Under the pieces are notes generated by a model. It was given only the letters and a program-made list of their open reading frames with translations, was not told the DNA's origin and ran no database searches. Positions 50,295-58,508 of a DNA stretch of 64,000 bases are shown here, piece by piece. The stretch comes from Hymenobacter chitinivorans DSM 11115 (lineage in GTDB: Bacteria > Bacteroidota > Bacteroidia > Cytophagales > Hymenobacteraceae). How positions within the stretch are numbered: the first letter of the stretch is position 1; every line of letters starts with the position of its first letter. Position numbers and translations under genes: made by a program. The stretch spans positions 496,001 through 560,000 of the forward strand of contig NZ_PGFA01000002.1 in the NCBI RefSeq assembly GCF_002797555.1, in the 5' to 3' direction.

Positions 50295-51923
50295 GTGGCT
50301 TGCACTTCTTGTTCCTCCGGGAGCTGCTCTACGTCGTCTGCCAAGGGCTGCGGCTCCAAAGGCAGCTGCAGCTCTGGTGGCTGCACGCGCCTAAACGTCT
50401 TCGACTGGCTGCAGGACGTGGACCTACCCGTTGACTTCAAAGAGTTTGATATAGTTGAAATCCGCTTCAAAGGCGGCCGCAAAGAGTTTTTCCGTAACAC
50501 CAACCGCCTGCCTCTGGTCACTGGCGACGCCGTCGTGATTGAGGCGGCCGGCAATGGCTGGCATCTGGGGCACGTTTCGCTCAAGGGCGAGCTGGTGCGC
50601 CTGCAAATGCGCAAGAAAAAGGTGCCAACCGATTCCAAGGAAATCCGGGGCATTCTGCGCGTGGCCACGCCCCAGGACGTCGAACGCTGGGAAGCCGTGC
50701 GCGACCTGGAAACCGGCACCATGTTCCGGGCCCGTTCGGTGGTGGAAGAGCTGCGCTTGAAGATGAAGCTCTCCGACGTGGAGTACCAGGCCGACCGGAC
50801 CCGCGCCACGTTCTTTTATTCGGCCGACGACCGGGTTGACTTCCGGGACCTGATTAAGCGCCTGGCCGACGAGTTTCGGGTACGGGTCGAAATGCGGCAG
50901 ATTTCCTTGCGCCACGAAGCCGGCCGCCTCGGTGGTATCGGCTCCTGCGGGCGGGAGCTGTGCTGCTCCACCTGGCTTACCGACTTTAAGAGCGTCAGCA
51001 CCACCGCGGCCCGCTACCAGAACCTGAGTTTGAACCCGGCCAAGCTGTCGGGGCAGTGCGGCCGCCTCAAGTGCTGCCTCAACTATGAGCTCGATACCTA
51101 CCTAGATGCCCTGAAGGACATTCCGCAGGTGTCGCGCCCCCTGCAAACCGAGAAAGGGGAGGCCTTTCTGCAGAAAACCGACATCTTCAAGCGCCGCATG
51201 TGGTTTGCCTTCCGCGGCGACAATAATTGGGTGATGCTGCCTACCGAGCGGGTGCGCGAAATTCAGGACCTGAACAAGCGGGGCGAAAAGCCGGAAAACC
51301 TACTGGCGCCCGTACTGGAAGCCGAAAAGGAGCCGGAAGTATCGGCCCACGTGGAAGGCAACCTTGACCGCCTCGACGATAAAATCAAGGGCAGCAAGCG
51401 GCCTAAGCGCAAAAAGAAGAAGGACGGCGGCGCTTCGGCAGCGCCGGCTTCGACCTCCCCGCCAGCCGCGCCCCGCGCCGGCGTCCGCCTGGATGGGGCT
51501 GCCAAAGCCCCCGCGCCCATGCCCGCCGACTCGACGGGGGATGCTTCCGGCGAAACCCGGCGCCCCCGTGGCGCCGCGGCCCGGCCGCTGAACCGGCGCA
51601 ACAACCGCGGTGGCCGTGGCGAAGGGAGCCGCCCGGCGGAAGGCGGCACCAAACCCGAAGGTCGGGAAGGTCGGGAGCCCCGCGAAGGTCGGGCTCCGCG
51701 GCCTGAAGGCCAAGGGGAAGCCCGGCCCCCGCGGGGGGAAGGTAGGCCGCCCCGCAACTCCAGCAGCACTCCCGCCGATGGTACGCCACGGCCCCCGCGC
51801 GAGGAAAACTCCGAGCGTAGTGGACGCAGCGGCCGTTCGTCGCGCCGCGGACCCCGCCCGCCCCGCCCCGGCGGCGGCTCTGACGGGGCAGGTTCTGGTT
51901 CGGCTCCCGCTAGTGCTTCGTAG
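50295..51923 (+). CDS. ricT: RicT/YaaT-like PSP1-domain protein with disordered C-terminal tail
   Basis: A 542-residue protein of the RicT (YaaT) family, which in Bacillus helps RNase Y-dependent RNA decay as part of an iron-sulfur complex. The start is GTG at 50295, giving the Cys-rich beginning MACTSCSSGSC typical of Bacteroidota. PSP1 domain (about 45-230) includes RHEAGRLGGIGSCGRELCCST and LSGQCGRLKCCLNYELDTYL, the Cys pairs thought to bind Fe-S. From about 370 to the end the protein is disordered and rich in Arg, Gly, Pro and Ala (RRNNRGGRGEGSRP), reminiscent of RNA-binding RGG tails. GldH starts 1 bp after its stop, so the two are translationally coupled. Confidence 0.93.
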   Translation: MACTSCSSGSCSTSSAKGCGSKGSCSSGGCTRLNVFDWLQDVDLPVDFKEFDIVEIRFKGGRKEFFRNTNRLPLVTGDAVVIEAAGNGWHLGHVSLKGELVRLQMRKKKVPTDSKEIRGILRVATPQDVERWEAVRDLETGTMFRARSVVEELRLKMKLSDVEYQADRTRATFFYSADDRVDFRDLIKRLADEFRVRVEMRQISLRHEAGRLGGIGSCGRELCCSTWLTDFKSVSTTAARYQNLSLNPAKLSGQCGRLKCCLNYELDTYLDALKDIPQVSRPLQTEKGEAFLQKTDIFKRRMWFAFRGDNNWVMLPTERVREIQDLNKRGEKPENLLAPVLEAEKEPEVSAHVEGNLDRLDDKIKGSKRPKRKKKKDGGASAAPASTSPPAAPRAGVRLDGAAKAPAPMPADSTGDASGETRRPRGAAARPLNRRNNRGGRGEGSRPAEGGTKPEGREGREPREGRAPRPEGQGEARPPRGEGRPPRNSSSTPADGTPRPPREENSERSGRSGRSSRRGPRPPRPGGGSDGAGSGSAPASAS

Positions 51924-51924
51924 G

Positions 51925-52404
51925 ATGCGGCACGGACTCAACCTAGTGGCGGGCCTGGCCTTGTTGGTCGGGCTGGCCGCCTGCGACGCGAATCAGGTGT
52001 ACGAAAAGAACCAGGAGCTCGACAAAGCCGTGTGGACGGTGCAGGAAAAGCCCACGTTCGAGTTCGACATCCAGGACACCACTCAGCGCTACGATATCTA
52101 CTTCAACATTCGTAACGAGTCGATGTACGGGTATTACAACCTGTACGTGAAGCACACGCTGCTGGACCCCAGCGGCAAGCGGATGTCGCAGCTGCTGCAC
52201 CAGATGCTGCTGATGGACCCCCAAACCGGCGAACCGCGCGGGCAGGGCTCCGGTGACATCTTCGACCACCAGTTTCTGGCTTTGCGGCAGCAGAAGTTTG
52301 CCCAGCCGGGCACCTACCGCGTGGTACTGGAGCAGTACATGCGCCAGGATCAGCTGCCCGGCATTATGGCCGTAGGCGTGCGGGTAGCCAAAGCAGCCGA
52401 GTAG
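51925..52404 (+). CDS. gldH: Gliding motility lipoprotein GldH
   Basis: A 159-residue lipoprotein of the gliding motility and T9SS-associated family. The lipobox LAAC puts the anchor at Cys20. The mature domain (YEKNQELDKAVWTVQEKPTF, YNLYVKHTLLDPSGKRMSQL, FDHQFLALRQQKFAQPGTYR) is the GldH beta-sandwich. It begins 1 bp after the ricT stop, an arrangement widely conserved in Bacteroidota, and ends at a strong terminator. Whether the organism glides cannot be told, since GldH is kept in non-gliding relatives too. Confidence 0.94.
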   Translation: MRHGLNLVAGLALLVGLAACDANQVYEKNQELDKAVWTVQEKPTFEFDIQDTTQRYDIYFNIRNESMYGYYNLYVKHTLLDPSGKRMSQLLHQMLLMDPQTGEPRGQGSGDIFDHQFLALRQQKFAQPGTYRVVLEQYMRQDQLPGIMAVGVRVAKAAE

Positions 52405-52422
52405 GCTTACCGTCGGAAACAT

Positions 52423-52462
52423 AAAAAAGACCTCCCTGGCCGCAGCCGGGGAGGTCTTTTTT
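52423..52462. terminator. Bidirectional terminator after gldH
   Basis: GACCTCCCTGGC pairs with GCCGGGGAGGTC around a CGCA loop, and A and T runs on both sides make it bidirectional with the cold-shock gene below. Confidence 0.93.
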
Positions 52463-52502
52463 ATGCCGTTGGCCTCAAAGAAGCCGCCCGCATACAGGCA
52501 AA

Positions 52503-52697
52503 CTAGTCGACCAGACGCACGCTAACGGCGTTGAGGCCTTTTTTGCCCTGCTGAACTTCGAATTCTACACGGTCAGCGTCACGAACGGGCTGCTTCAGAC
52601 CCGTGGCGTGTACGAAGATGTCCTCACCACCGCCGTCCGGCGTGATGAAGCCAAAGCCCTTGGCTTCATTGAAAAATTTGATAATACCGGTACTCAT
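52503..52697 (-). CDS. Cold-shock family protein (first copy)
   Basis: A 64-residue single-domain cold-shock protein that binds single-stranded RNA and DNA. Both RNA-binding motifs are present: KGFGFITPD (RNP1) and DIFVHATGL (RNP2). ATG at 52697 gives the usual short form MSTGIIKFFNEAK. A longer frame upstream to 52898 is GC-driven and lacks domain support. A promoter lies upstream. A second, diverged copy follows on the same strand about 230 bp further upstream. Confidence 0.94.
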   Translation of the reverse strand: MSTGIIKFFNEAKGFGFITPDGGGEDIFVHATGLKQPVRDADRVEFEVQQGKKGLNAVSVRLVD

Positions 52698-52727
52698 GCT
52701 GGAAGATGGTGAGATGAAAGAATGAGG

Positions 52728-52757
52728 TAAATGTAAGAGGATTTTTTTCGAATCAAA
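52728..52757 (-). promoter_or_regulatory. Promoter for first cold-shock gene
   Basis: On the minus strand TTTG (52754-52757) and TACATTTA (52728-52735) are 18 bp apart; the -7 box differs from TAnnTTTG in the last base only. The start codon is 31 bp downstream. Confidence 0.65.
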
Positions 52758-52850
52758 TAAGGCTTTCCCGAACCTGGGCCGGGTTATCGGCGGCCACCGG
52801 GCCGGCGCCGCAACGGGCGGGAGCGGGCCGTGGCGGCCGGGCCAATAAAA

Positions 52851-52893
52851 AAACCACCCTGCCCCAGGCAGTGCCGGAGCAGGGTGGCGGCCG
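52851..52893 (-). terminator. Terminator after second cold-shock gene
   Basis: CCACCCTGC (52854-52862) pairs with GCAGGGTGG (52879-52887), and on the minus strand the T-run follows. Confidence 0.85.
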
Positions 52894-52925
52894 CTCAAAG
52901 CGGCGAAAAGCAGGGGAGAGGAACC

Positions 52926-53117
52926 TTAGATACGCTCTACTTTTACGGCGTTCAGGCCCTTTTTGCCCTCAATAACGTCGAAGGTAACCCGGTCATTCTC
53001 GCGGATTTCGTGGATCAGGCCAGTCTGGTGGACAAAAATATCCTGGTTAGTGTCATCCTGAACGATGAAACCGAAGCCTTTGGACTCATTAAAAAATTTC
53101 ACTTTGCCAGTTTTCAT
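52926..53117 (-). CDS. Cold-shock family protein (second copy)
   Basis: A 63-residue cold-shock protein with KGFGFIVQDD (RNP1) and DIFVHQTGL (RNP2), about 60 percent identical to the first copy by eye. It starts at ATG 53117 and ends before its own terminator. The 312 bp upstream are AT-rich near the start, as expected for the long 5' leader of cold-shock genes. Together the two make a tandem pair that are separately transcribed, judging from the terminators and promoter between. Confidence 0.94.
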   Translation of the reverse strand: MKTGKVKFFNESKGFGFIVQDDTNQDIFVHQTGLIHEIRENDRVTFDVIEGKKGLNAVKVERI

Positions 53118-53429
53118 AACTAGGGCCTGGTTGTGGTGGTAAAAGGTTGATTATTGAAGTGGCAGTAAAACTAAGCGGATTTTTTAATTGTAGTACACCT
53201 CCCGATGAGAATAAAAACCCGGCTGATTAGCTGGTAAAGGCTTTTCTCAACAGTAAATGGCGTTCAGAGCAGTTGATATCAGGCTGTTTTTCATGCCCAA
53301 ACAAGGTGCTAAACCTGTTAAGCAGCTTCGAAATATAGAGTTTAAGCAATTAAGACTCCGCCACGCGCCAGCGGCCTTTCCGGGGAGGCAAGGCCGCCTT
53401 ATTGCGAGGTTCCGATACCGGGGCTGCCG
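53118..53429. other. Leader and intergenic region upstream of second cold-shock gene
   Basis: About 310 bp between two same-strand genes. The 130 bp before the cold-shock start are AT-rich and may form the 5' leader. TAGTTTTA on the minus strand near 53169-53176 is one base off a -7 box. A plus frame (53257-53538) is a shadow. No other signal is seen. Confidence 0.5.
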
Positions 53430-54311
53430 TTACGAAGCGGGCTTGAACCGGGCGCTGTTGTCGTGGGCAAACTGGGCAAAAGTGCGGGGCGGGCAGCCGG
53501 TAATTTCCTCTACCGCGTTGGTAGTGCCGGCCGTGTAGCCCGCCTTCGACAGGCCGTAGAGTTCCAGCATGGCGTCGCGCATCCAGGCCGGGGCCTGCGC
53601 CATGCTTTGGCGGGCGGCTTCCTCGGGCACGTCCACGTACTGCACGGGCCGGCCGGTAGCTTCCCCGATGGCAGCGGCTACTTCGGCGGTGCTCAGGGCC
53701 TGCGGGCCGGTTAGCTCGTAGGCCTGGCCCTGGTGGAGGGCAGGGTCGGTGCTGAGGAGGTGGGCGGCCGTGGCAGCAATGTCGCGCACGTCGATGTAGC
53801 TTACTTTACCTTCCCCGAGAGGCATGTAGATTTTACCTTCCTGGCAAATGGAATCCGCGTTGTAGTTGCTGAAATTCTGCATGAAGCTGCCCGGTCGCAG
53901 AATGGTGTATACCAGGCCGCTCTGCTCCAGGTACCGCTCTATTTCGCGGTGCCAGCGGCCCAGCTGAATGCCCGGCTCGGCATCGGCGCCGGCTGCCGAA
54001 AGCCGGACAACGTACTGCACTCCGGCCTGCTTAGCCGCGTCGATGGTGCGCTTGGCTAGCTCTACCTGGTCTTCGGTGAAGGGCGTAATCAGGCACAGAC
54101 GCTCCACGCCGGTTAGGGCCACGTGCAGGGTTTCGGGCTTGCTGTAGTCGATTTCGACCAGCTGCACCTCGGGGTTGAGGTGCTTGAGCCGGTCGCCCTT
54201 AATCAGGGAGTGAACCCCGGCGCGCACGGTCAGGCCGCGGTTGGCCAGGGCTTTGATGAGCTCCGCGCCCACGTTGCCCGTGGCGCCGGTAACCAGAATA
54301 GTGTTAGGCAT
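53430..54311 (-). CDS. NmrA-like NAD(P)-binding oxidoreductase
   Basis: A 293-residue atypical short-chain dehydrogenase. The nucleotide-binding motif is TGATGNVGAELIKAL (about 8-22). The pieces VEIDYSKPETL, CLITPFTEDQVELAKR, GRWHREIERYLEQSGLVYTI and LRPGSFMQN follow. This is the NmrA/QOR2-type, in which the catalytic Tyr is missing or moved, and members act as quinone reductases or redox sensors. It stands alone. Substrate unknown. Confidence 0.88.
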   Translation of the reverse strand: MPNTILVTGATGNVGAELIKALANRGLTVRAGVHSLIKGDRLKHLNPEVQLVEIDYSKPETLHVALTGVERLCLITPFTEDQVELAKRTIDAAKQAGVQYVVRLSAAGADAEPGIQLGRWHREIERYLEQSGLVYTILRPGSFMQNFSNYNADSICQEGKIYMPLGEGKVSYIDVRDIAATAAHLLSTDPALHQGQAYELTGPQALSTAEVAAAIGEATGRPVQYVDVPEEAARQSMAQAPAWMRDAMLELYGLSKAGYTAGTTNAVEEITGCPPRTFAQFAHDNSARFKPAS

Positions 54312-54364
54312 GATGCAAAAGGGTTAGGAGGAGGAAGCCCGGAGTACGGACCAAAATTCACCAG

Positions 54365-55231
54365 TTACTGGCGGTGCACGGCGCGAAAAATCTTGCCTTT
54401 CTCGTTGCTGAACACGAAGTCGTGGTCGTTGATGAATACCAGGGCTTCGGCTTGCCCGCTGGAGGGAATTGGCAGGCAGCTCTTGGCGCCGTCGAACAGC
54501 TTGCGGCCCGGAGCCACCTCAATCAGGTACACTTTGCCGTAGCCGAGCAGGGCCACCCGGCGGCCGTTGGGGCTGATGTCGGCGCTGGTTACCCAGGTGT
54601 TGATCTGGATACTGTCGACGAGGCGGGCGGCGTAGTTGCCGGGGCGGGCGGGCAGCACGTATTCCTTCACCCACTTGCCCTCGCCGCGGTTTTTGGTGAA
54701 CAGGTACAGGCTATCCTGATGGTAGTAAAAGGCCTCGCAGTCGAAGTTGCGCTGGGGCTTTTTCGGGGGAAATTTGCGCTGGTCGGGGTAGTGGAAGCGG
54801 ATGGTGTCGATGTCCTGCAGGGTGGGGCCGCTGAGCCGGTAAATGGCCAGGTTGCGGCGCTTGTTCTGGTTGTTGCCAAAGTCGCCGATGTAGATGCGGT
54901 TGGCTTCGTCGCGGGCCAGGTCTTCCCAGTCGTTGTTGGCCAGCGGGTCCAGGCTCAGGGTTTGGAGCAGGTCGCCCTGCTGGGTGACGCGGTAGAGCTT
55001 GGCCGTGTTGCCGCCGTCGCCGTGGGTCCACAGGTCGCCGGTGGTGTTGGCTATTTCCAGGCCCGAGCTTTCCACCACTTCCGTTTTGGCCAGGCGGCCC
55101 ACCTGCTTCACGTCGTAGGCCTGGCTTACTTTCTCGAAGTTGCCCCGGTCCTTATCGTTAGCGCAGCCACAGAGTACGGACTGGATAAATACCAAAACGG
55201 GAAACAGCTTGTCACGCAGTAAAAACAGCAT
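54365..55231 (-). CDS. Propeller-like lipoprotein
   Basis: A 288-residue lipoprotein (lipobox LCGC, Cys23) with repeated beta-propeller-like blades: DLWTHGDGGNTAKLYRVTQQ, DLARDEANRIYIGDFGNNQN, DTIRFHYPDQR and NFDCEAFYYHQDSLYLFTKN. This pattern (SdiA-regulated or phytase-like propeller) is common in Bacteroidota surface proteins of unknown role. ATG at 55231 was chosen over 55318 because the lipobox then falls at the right depth. It stands alone and is divergent from the PAP2 gene. Confidence 0.86.
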   Translation of the reverse strand: MLFLLRDKLFPVLVFIQSVLCGCANDKDRGNFEKVSQAYDVKQVGRLAKTEVVESSGLEIANTTGDLWTHGDGGNTAKLYRVTQQGDLLQTLSLDPLANNDWEDLARDEANRIYIGDFGNNQNKRRNLAIYRLSGPTLQDIDTIRFHYPDQRKFPPKKPQRNFDCEAFYYHQDSLYLFTKNRGEGKWVKEYVLPARPGNYAARLVDSIQINTWVTSADISPNGRRVALLGYGKVYLIEVAPGRKLFDGAKSCLPIPSSGQAEALVFINDHDFVFSNEKGKIFRAVHRQ

Positions 55232-55420
55232 TTTGGAAGGTGATTGGCGGAAAAATAAGGCCTTGGCACGGCTGTCAGGGCTTGTGGTCCATACGCAGGC
55301 CAGCCGAGAAAGGGCCACCTGGGCGGTAAAAAATATCGGTCAAGTACAAGTGAAAGTTTTTTCAAGCGTCAGATTAACAGTATATTGCTACGATAAACAC
55401 TCCGCAACTCCGCCTTCTTG

Positions 55421-56251
55421 ATGGTTTTTCGTTACGTTCTGTTGCTGGCCTGCAGCCTGCTCAGCCTCCGCGCCTCGGCCCAGTCGCCCACCTACCTGCT
55501 CACCCCTGATACCAGCGTTATGGCCCCGGCGCCGGGCCCGGCGCCGCTGCTGCTCCGGCCCGCCGCGCCGGCCTCGCCCTTGCGCCGCCTGATTCAGCCG
55601 GCTGCCCTGCGCGTGGTAGTGCCTTTGTCGCTGATTGGGGTGGCGGCGCTGAGCAGTCAGGACAACGCGCTGCGGCGGGCTAAAATGGAACTTCAGGAAG
55701 AAACCCGGGAGGCCTTTCCCACCTTTGATACCCGCCTCGACGACTACACCCGCCACGTGCCGGTAGCGGCGGCCTACGCCCTGCAGCTGGCCGGCGTGAA
55801 AGGGGAGCGGGGCGTGGTGCCGTTTACCCTGATTTACCTGCTGGCCCACCAGCTCAATATGGGCGTGACCAGCAACCTGAAGAATATGTGCCGGGAACAG
55901 CGCCCCGACATCCCGACCGACTTCAGCTCGTTTCCGTCGTCGCACACCAGTGAGGCCTTTATGACGGCCACGCTGCTGCACGAGCAGTACGGCAAAACCA
56001 GCCCCTGGATCAGCTTGGGCGGCTACGCAGTGGCCACGGCCACGGGCACCATGCGGGTGCTGCACAACCGCCACTGGGTAACCGACGTGGTAGCCGGGGC
56101 CGGCATCGGGTTTTTGTCGGCCGAAGCGGTGTGGCGCCTCTACCCGGCCCTGACGCGGCTGCTGCCGGCCAAACTGGCCCAGAAATGCCTGCTGATTCCG
56201 ACCTACGCCCCGGGTGGGGGCGCCGGCCTGGCCCTGACTATTCGGCGCTAA
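55421..56251 (+). CDS. PAP2-family membrane phosphatase
   Basis: A 276-residue PAP2 superfamily phosphatase. The three motifs are complete: KNMCREQRP (Lys154, Arg161, Pro162), FPSSH (His175) and MRVLHNRHWVTD (Arg212, His218, Asp222). It has a signal peptide (SLRASAQS) and several hydrophobic helices, and probably acts on lipid phosphates such as undecaprenyl or phosphatidate in the envelope. ATG at 55421 follows a TTG one codon upstream. It converges with the HhH gene at a 6-bp gap. Confidence 0.92.
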   Translation: MVFRYVLLLACSLLSLRASAQSPTYLLTPDTSVMAPAPGPAPLLLRPAAPASPLRRLIQPAALRVVVPLSLIGVAALSSQDNALRRAKMELQEETREAFPTFDTRLDDYTRHVPVAAAYALQLAGVKGERGVVPFTLIYLLAHQLNMGVTSNLKNMCREQRPDIPTDFSSFPSSHTSEAFMTATLLHEQYGKTSPWISLGGYAVATATGTMRVLHNRHWVTDVVAGAGIGFLSAEAVWRLYPALTRLLPAKLAQKCLLIPTYAPGGGAGLALTIRR

Positions 56252-56257
56252 CCGGAA

Positions 56258-57262
56258 CTAGAACCGCAGGTAGGGCCGGAGCTTGTCCAGGGTTTCGGCG
56301 TCCAGAATCCGGATTTGGCGCAAATCGTCGGGCTGGCGGAAGGGTGGGTGCTGCTGCCGGAAAGCCACAATTACCCGGGCCAGGCGCTTGCCTACGTAAG
56401 GGTGAGCCTGTAGCACCTCAAACGGGGCCGCGTTGATTTCCAGCGAAGCGGGTGCAAAGCCCGGGGCCACAAAGGAGTACTTGCGCAGGCTATCCACTAG
56501 GTCGGGGGCGTCGCGCAGGCTGTAGATTTCGGCGAGCTGGTCTTCGCGCAAAAAGCCGCCCAACTGCTGGCGGTACTCCACCACCCGCCTAGACAAGCCC
56601 CGCCCGATGCCGCGAATCTGCATGAGCTGGGTGGTGTCGGCCGTGTTCAGGTCGAAGGGGGCCAGGTGGGTGGGCTTGCGCGGAAACTTGCCGGCGGGCC
56701 GGTCGGCAAAGGCTGGGGCTCCATCCTTATACGAGTGGGCAAACTGCTTTTTCTCCCGGGGCGGCAGCTGGTCGGGCAGCTGGATGTAGGGCGCTAGGCG
56801 GGTGTAGACCGAGTCGGGCAGGCCGTAAGTGCGTTTAATCTGCTCTTTAGCTTTAAACCCGCCGATAACGTCCCGAAAGTGCACCACCCGCTGGGCCAGG
56901 AAGTGCGAAAGGCCGCGGGCTTCCCAATCCGGCGCCGTTAAGGTATTCGGGTCGAAAGGCGCTAATTGCACCTGGGCCACGGGCTGGTAGCGCGGGTATT
57001 TCCGCCGCGGATAACGCGGCGGGAAAGTGCGAACCTGGCGCTGGGCTGCTAGCTCGGCGGCCAGCTGGTCGAGTTCTTGCTGGTCGGGGGCGGGGCTGTA
57101 GCGGGGTAGGGCCGGCAAGAGCAGCCAGGGCAAGGCCAGAAACAGCAGAATGAGCAGGAGGAGGCCCACGAAGCCCGAGGTTTCGCGGCGCGAAAATTTA
57201 AAATAGCGGCGAATGGGGCGCAGCCAGCCGGCGGCGGAAGGTGGGGTAGGGGTATGTTTCAC
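56258..57262 (-). CDS. Membrane-anchored protein with three helix-hairpin-helix motifs
   Basis: A 334-residue protein with one N-terminal membrane helix (about 31-52) and three helix-hairpin-helix modules of the ComEA type. The units are FDPNTLTAPDWEARGLSHFL, FDLNTADTTQLMQIRGIGRG and INAAPFEVLQAHPYVGKRLA, each followed by an aromatic-FR motif. HhH modules bind DNA non-specifically, so an envelope protein linked to DNA uptake is one idea. In Bacteroidota such proteins occur without competence genes, so the role is uncertain. Confidence 0.9.
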   Translation of the reverse strand: MKHTPTPPSAAGWLRPIRRYFKFSRRETSGFVGLLLLILLFLALPWLLLPALPRYSPAPDQQELDQLAAELAAQRQVRTFPPRYPRRKYPRYQPVAQVQLAPFDPNTLTAPDWEARGLSHFLAQRVVHFRDVIGGFKAKEQIKRTYGLPDSVYTRLAPYIQLPDQLPPREKKQFAHSYKDGAPAFADRPAGKFPRKPTHLAPFDLNTADTTQLMQIRGIGRGLSRRVVEYRQQLGGFLREDQLAEIYSLRDAPDLVDSLRKYSFVAPGFAPASLEINAAPFEVLQAHPYVGKRLARVIVAFRQQHPPFRQPDDLRQIRILDAETLDKLRPYLRF

Positions 57263-57459
57263 GAAGGATAGCAGAATAACGGCCGCATAATAAAAAAATA
57301 ACCGCAGAGCCGATGTGGGGAGTAGCGGTTATTTTTAGGAAGTTAGAAGCCGCACCGCCTCCCGTAAGCTCGACAGCCGAAACTGGGGCGGGGCGCCGCG
57401 GCCACAGCAGTATCTGAAACGGGCCGCGGTGCGTAAGTGCCAATTAACCGGCGTTCGGA

Positions 57460-57471
57460 CGTAATATTACG
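57460..57471. promoter_or_regulatory. 12-bp palindrome before DinB gene
   Basis: CGTAATATTACG is a perfect palindrome 38 bp before the DinB start, in the divergent gap. It could be an operator, but no -7 box is clearly beside it. Confidence 0.35.
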
Positions 57472-57509
57472 GCCCGTTGCCCGCTACCCGTATTTCGACC
57501 CCGCCTGCC

Positions 57510-58085
57510 ATGAGTAAGTCTGCCCCGCGTACCACCGATTTCCTTGACCAACTGGCGGCTGAGCTGCAAGCGTTGCGGGAAACGACCGTCCGGCGCTTCC
57601 GGCCCCTGACCGACGACCAGCTCAACCGGCGGCCTGCCCCCGACAAGTGGAGTGTGGGCCAGTGCCTGGAACACCTCAACATTGTGGGGGGGCACTATCT
57701 GCCCACCATCAACCGCAAGCTTAAGCAGGCCCAGGAGCGGGGCAGCCGCCCGTCGGATACCGTAAAATCGGGCTTCTTCGGCCGTAAGCTGATTGAGGCC
57801 ATGCGCCAACCGGCCAGTGAGAAGCCGCTGAAGTCGCCGCAGCAGTACGCGCCCAGCGGCAGCCGCCTGCCCCGCACGGTGGTGGAGGTATTCGGCCGCC
57901 AGCTCGACGAGCTCATCAATATTGTGCAGCAGGCCCGGGGCATCAATGCCAACGCCGTGCGGATTCCCAACCCGATTATTCCCCTGCTCTACCTGCGCCT
58001 GACCGACCAGCTGGAGTTCATTGTGACCCACTTGCAGCGCCACGTGGCCCAGGCCGAGCGGGTGCTCGACAACAGTCAGAAGTAG
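57510..58085 (+). CDS. DinB-family protein
   Basis: A 191-residue four-helix-bundle protein of the DinB/YfiT-like superfamily. Metal-site regions are GQCLEHLNIVGGHY and EFIVTHLQRH, with three spaced His. Family members act as thiol-dependent transferases with bacillithiol or mycothiol, which would fit the BrxA/BrxB-like gene elsewhere in this window. ATG at 57510 (MSKSAPRTTDFLDQ) is chosen. A longer in-frame start at 57477 is possible. Terminator follows. Confidence 0.9.
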   Translation: MSKSAPRTTDFLDQLAAELQALRETTVRRFRPLTDDQLNRRPAPDKWSVGQCLEHLNIVGGHYLPTINRKLKQAQERGSRPSDTVKSGFFGRKLIEAMRQPASEKPLKSPQQYAPSGSRLPRTVVEVFGRQLDELINIVQQARGINANAVRIPNPIIPLLYLRLTDQLEFIVTHLQRHVAQAERVLDNSQK

Positions 58086-58508
58086 CGTAACACTCCTGCA
58101 CGTGTCGTCCGCATTTCGGGATAAGCTTCCCGAAATGCGGACGATTCTTTTTTCGGCCGCCCCGCTACTGAGTGCTAATGCCATATTGGGGAGCAAAGCA
58201 GAGAGGGTTTTGCAAAACGCAAATCCTTACTGCGGGTACCGTTGCGGTTGCCAGGGGAGTCTGTTTATAAGATCTTCAGCGTGGTTTTTCTAAGCAAATA
58301 CTTGATAAGTAATAGATAAGGGTTGGTGATGCCGGCCGCTCAGTCAATAAGCAAAAGCGGCTGCTCAGCTACCGAAGTCAAGTCGGAAGTAGGGGTGTTT
58401 AGCCGGCTTGCCGTAGAGTTTGGCAATATTTTTCGAGCTAGGGCGTGTGGAATAAAGCTCGACTAGGCATCAAAACTTTGCCAACTTGCCCCATCCTTAG
58501 CTTATCCT
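58086..58508. other. Intergenic region between DinB and alpha-2-macroglobulin genes
   Basis: A 423-bp gap with the DinB terminator at its start. The rest is moderately AT-rich. No good -7 box precedes the next gene (only AAACTTTG near 58473). A plus frame at 58102-58293 overlaps the hairpin and looks accidental. Confidence 0.55.
58106..58143 (+). terminator. Perfect 16-bp hairpin terminator after DinB gene
   Basis: CGTCCGCATTTCGGGA (58106-58121) and TCCCGAAATGCGGACG (58128-58143) with a six-base loop, followed by ATTCTTTTTT. Confidence 0.93.

Noticed and set aside
53257..53538. Plus-strand 93-codon ORF near second cold-shock gene
   Set aside because: Overlaps the end of the NmrA-like gene in antisense and lacks any domain or signal.
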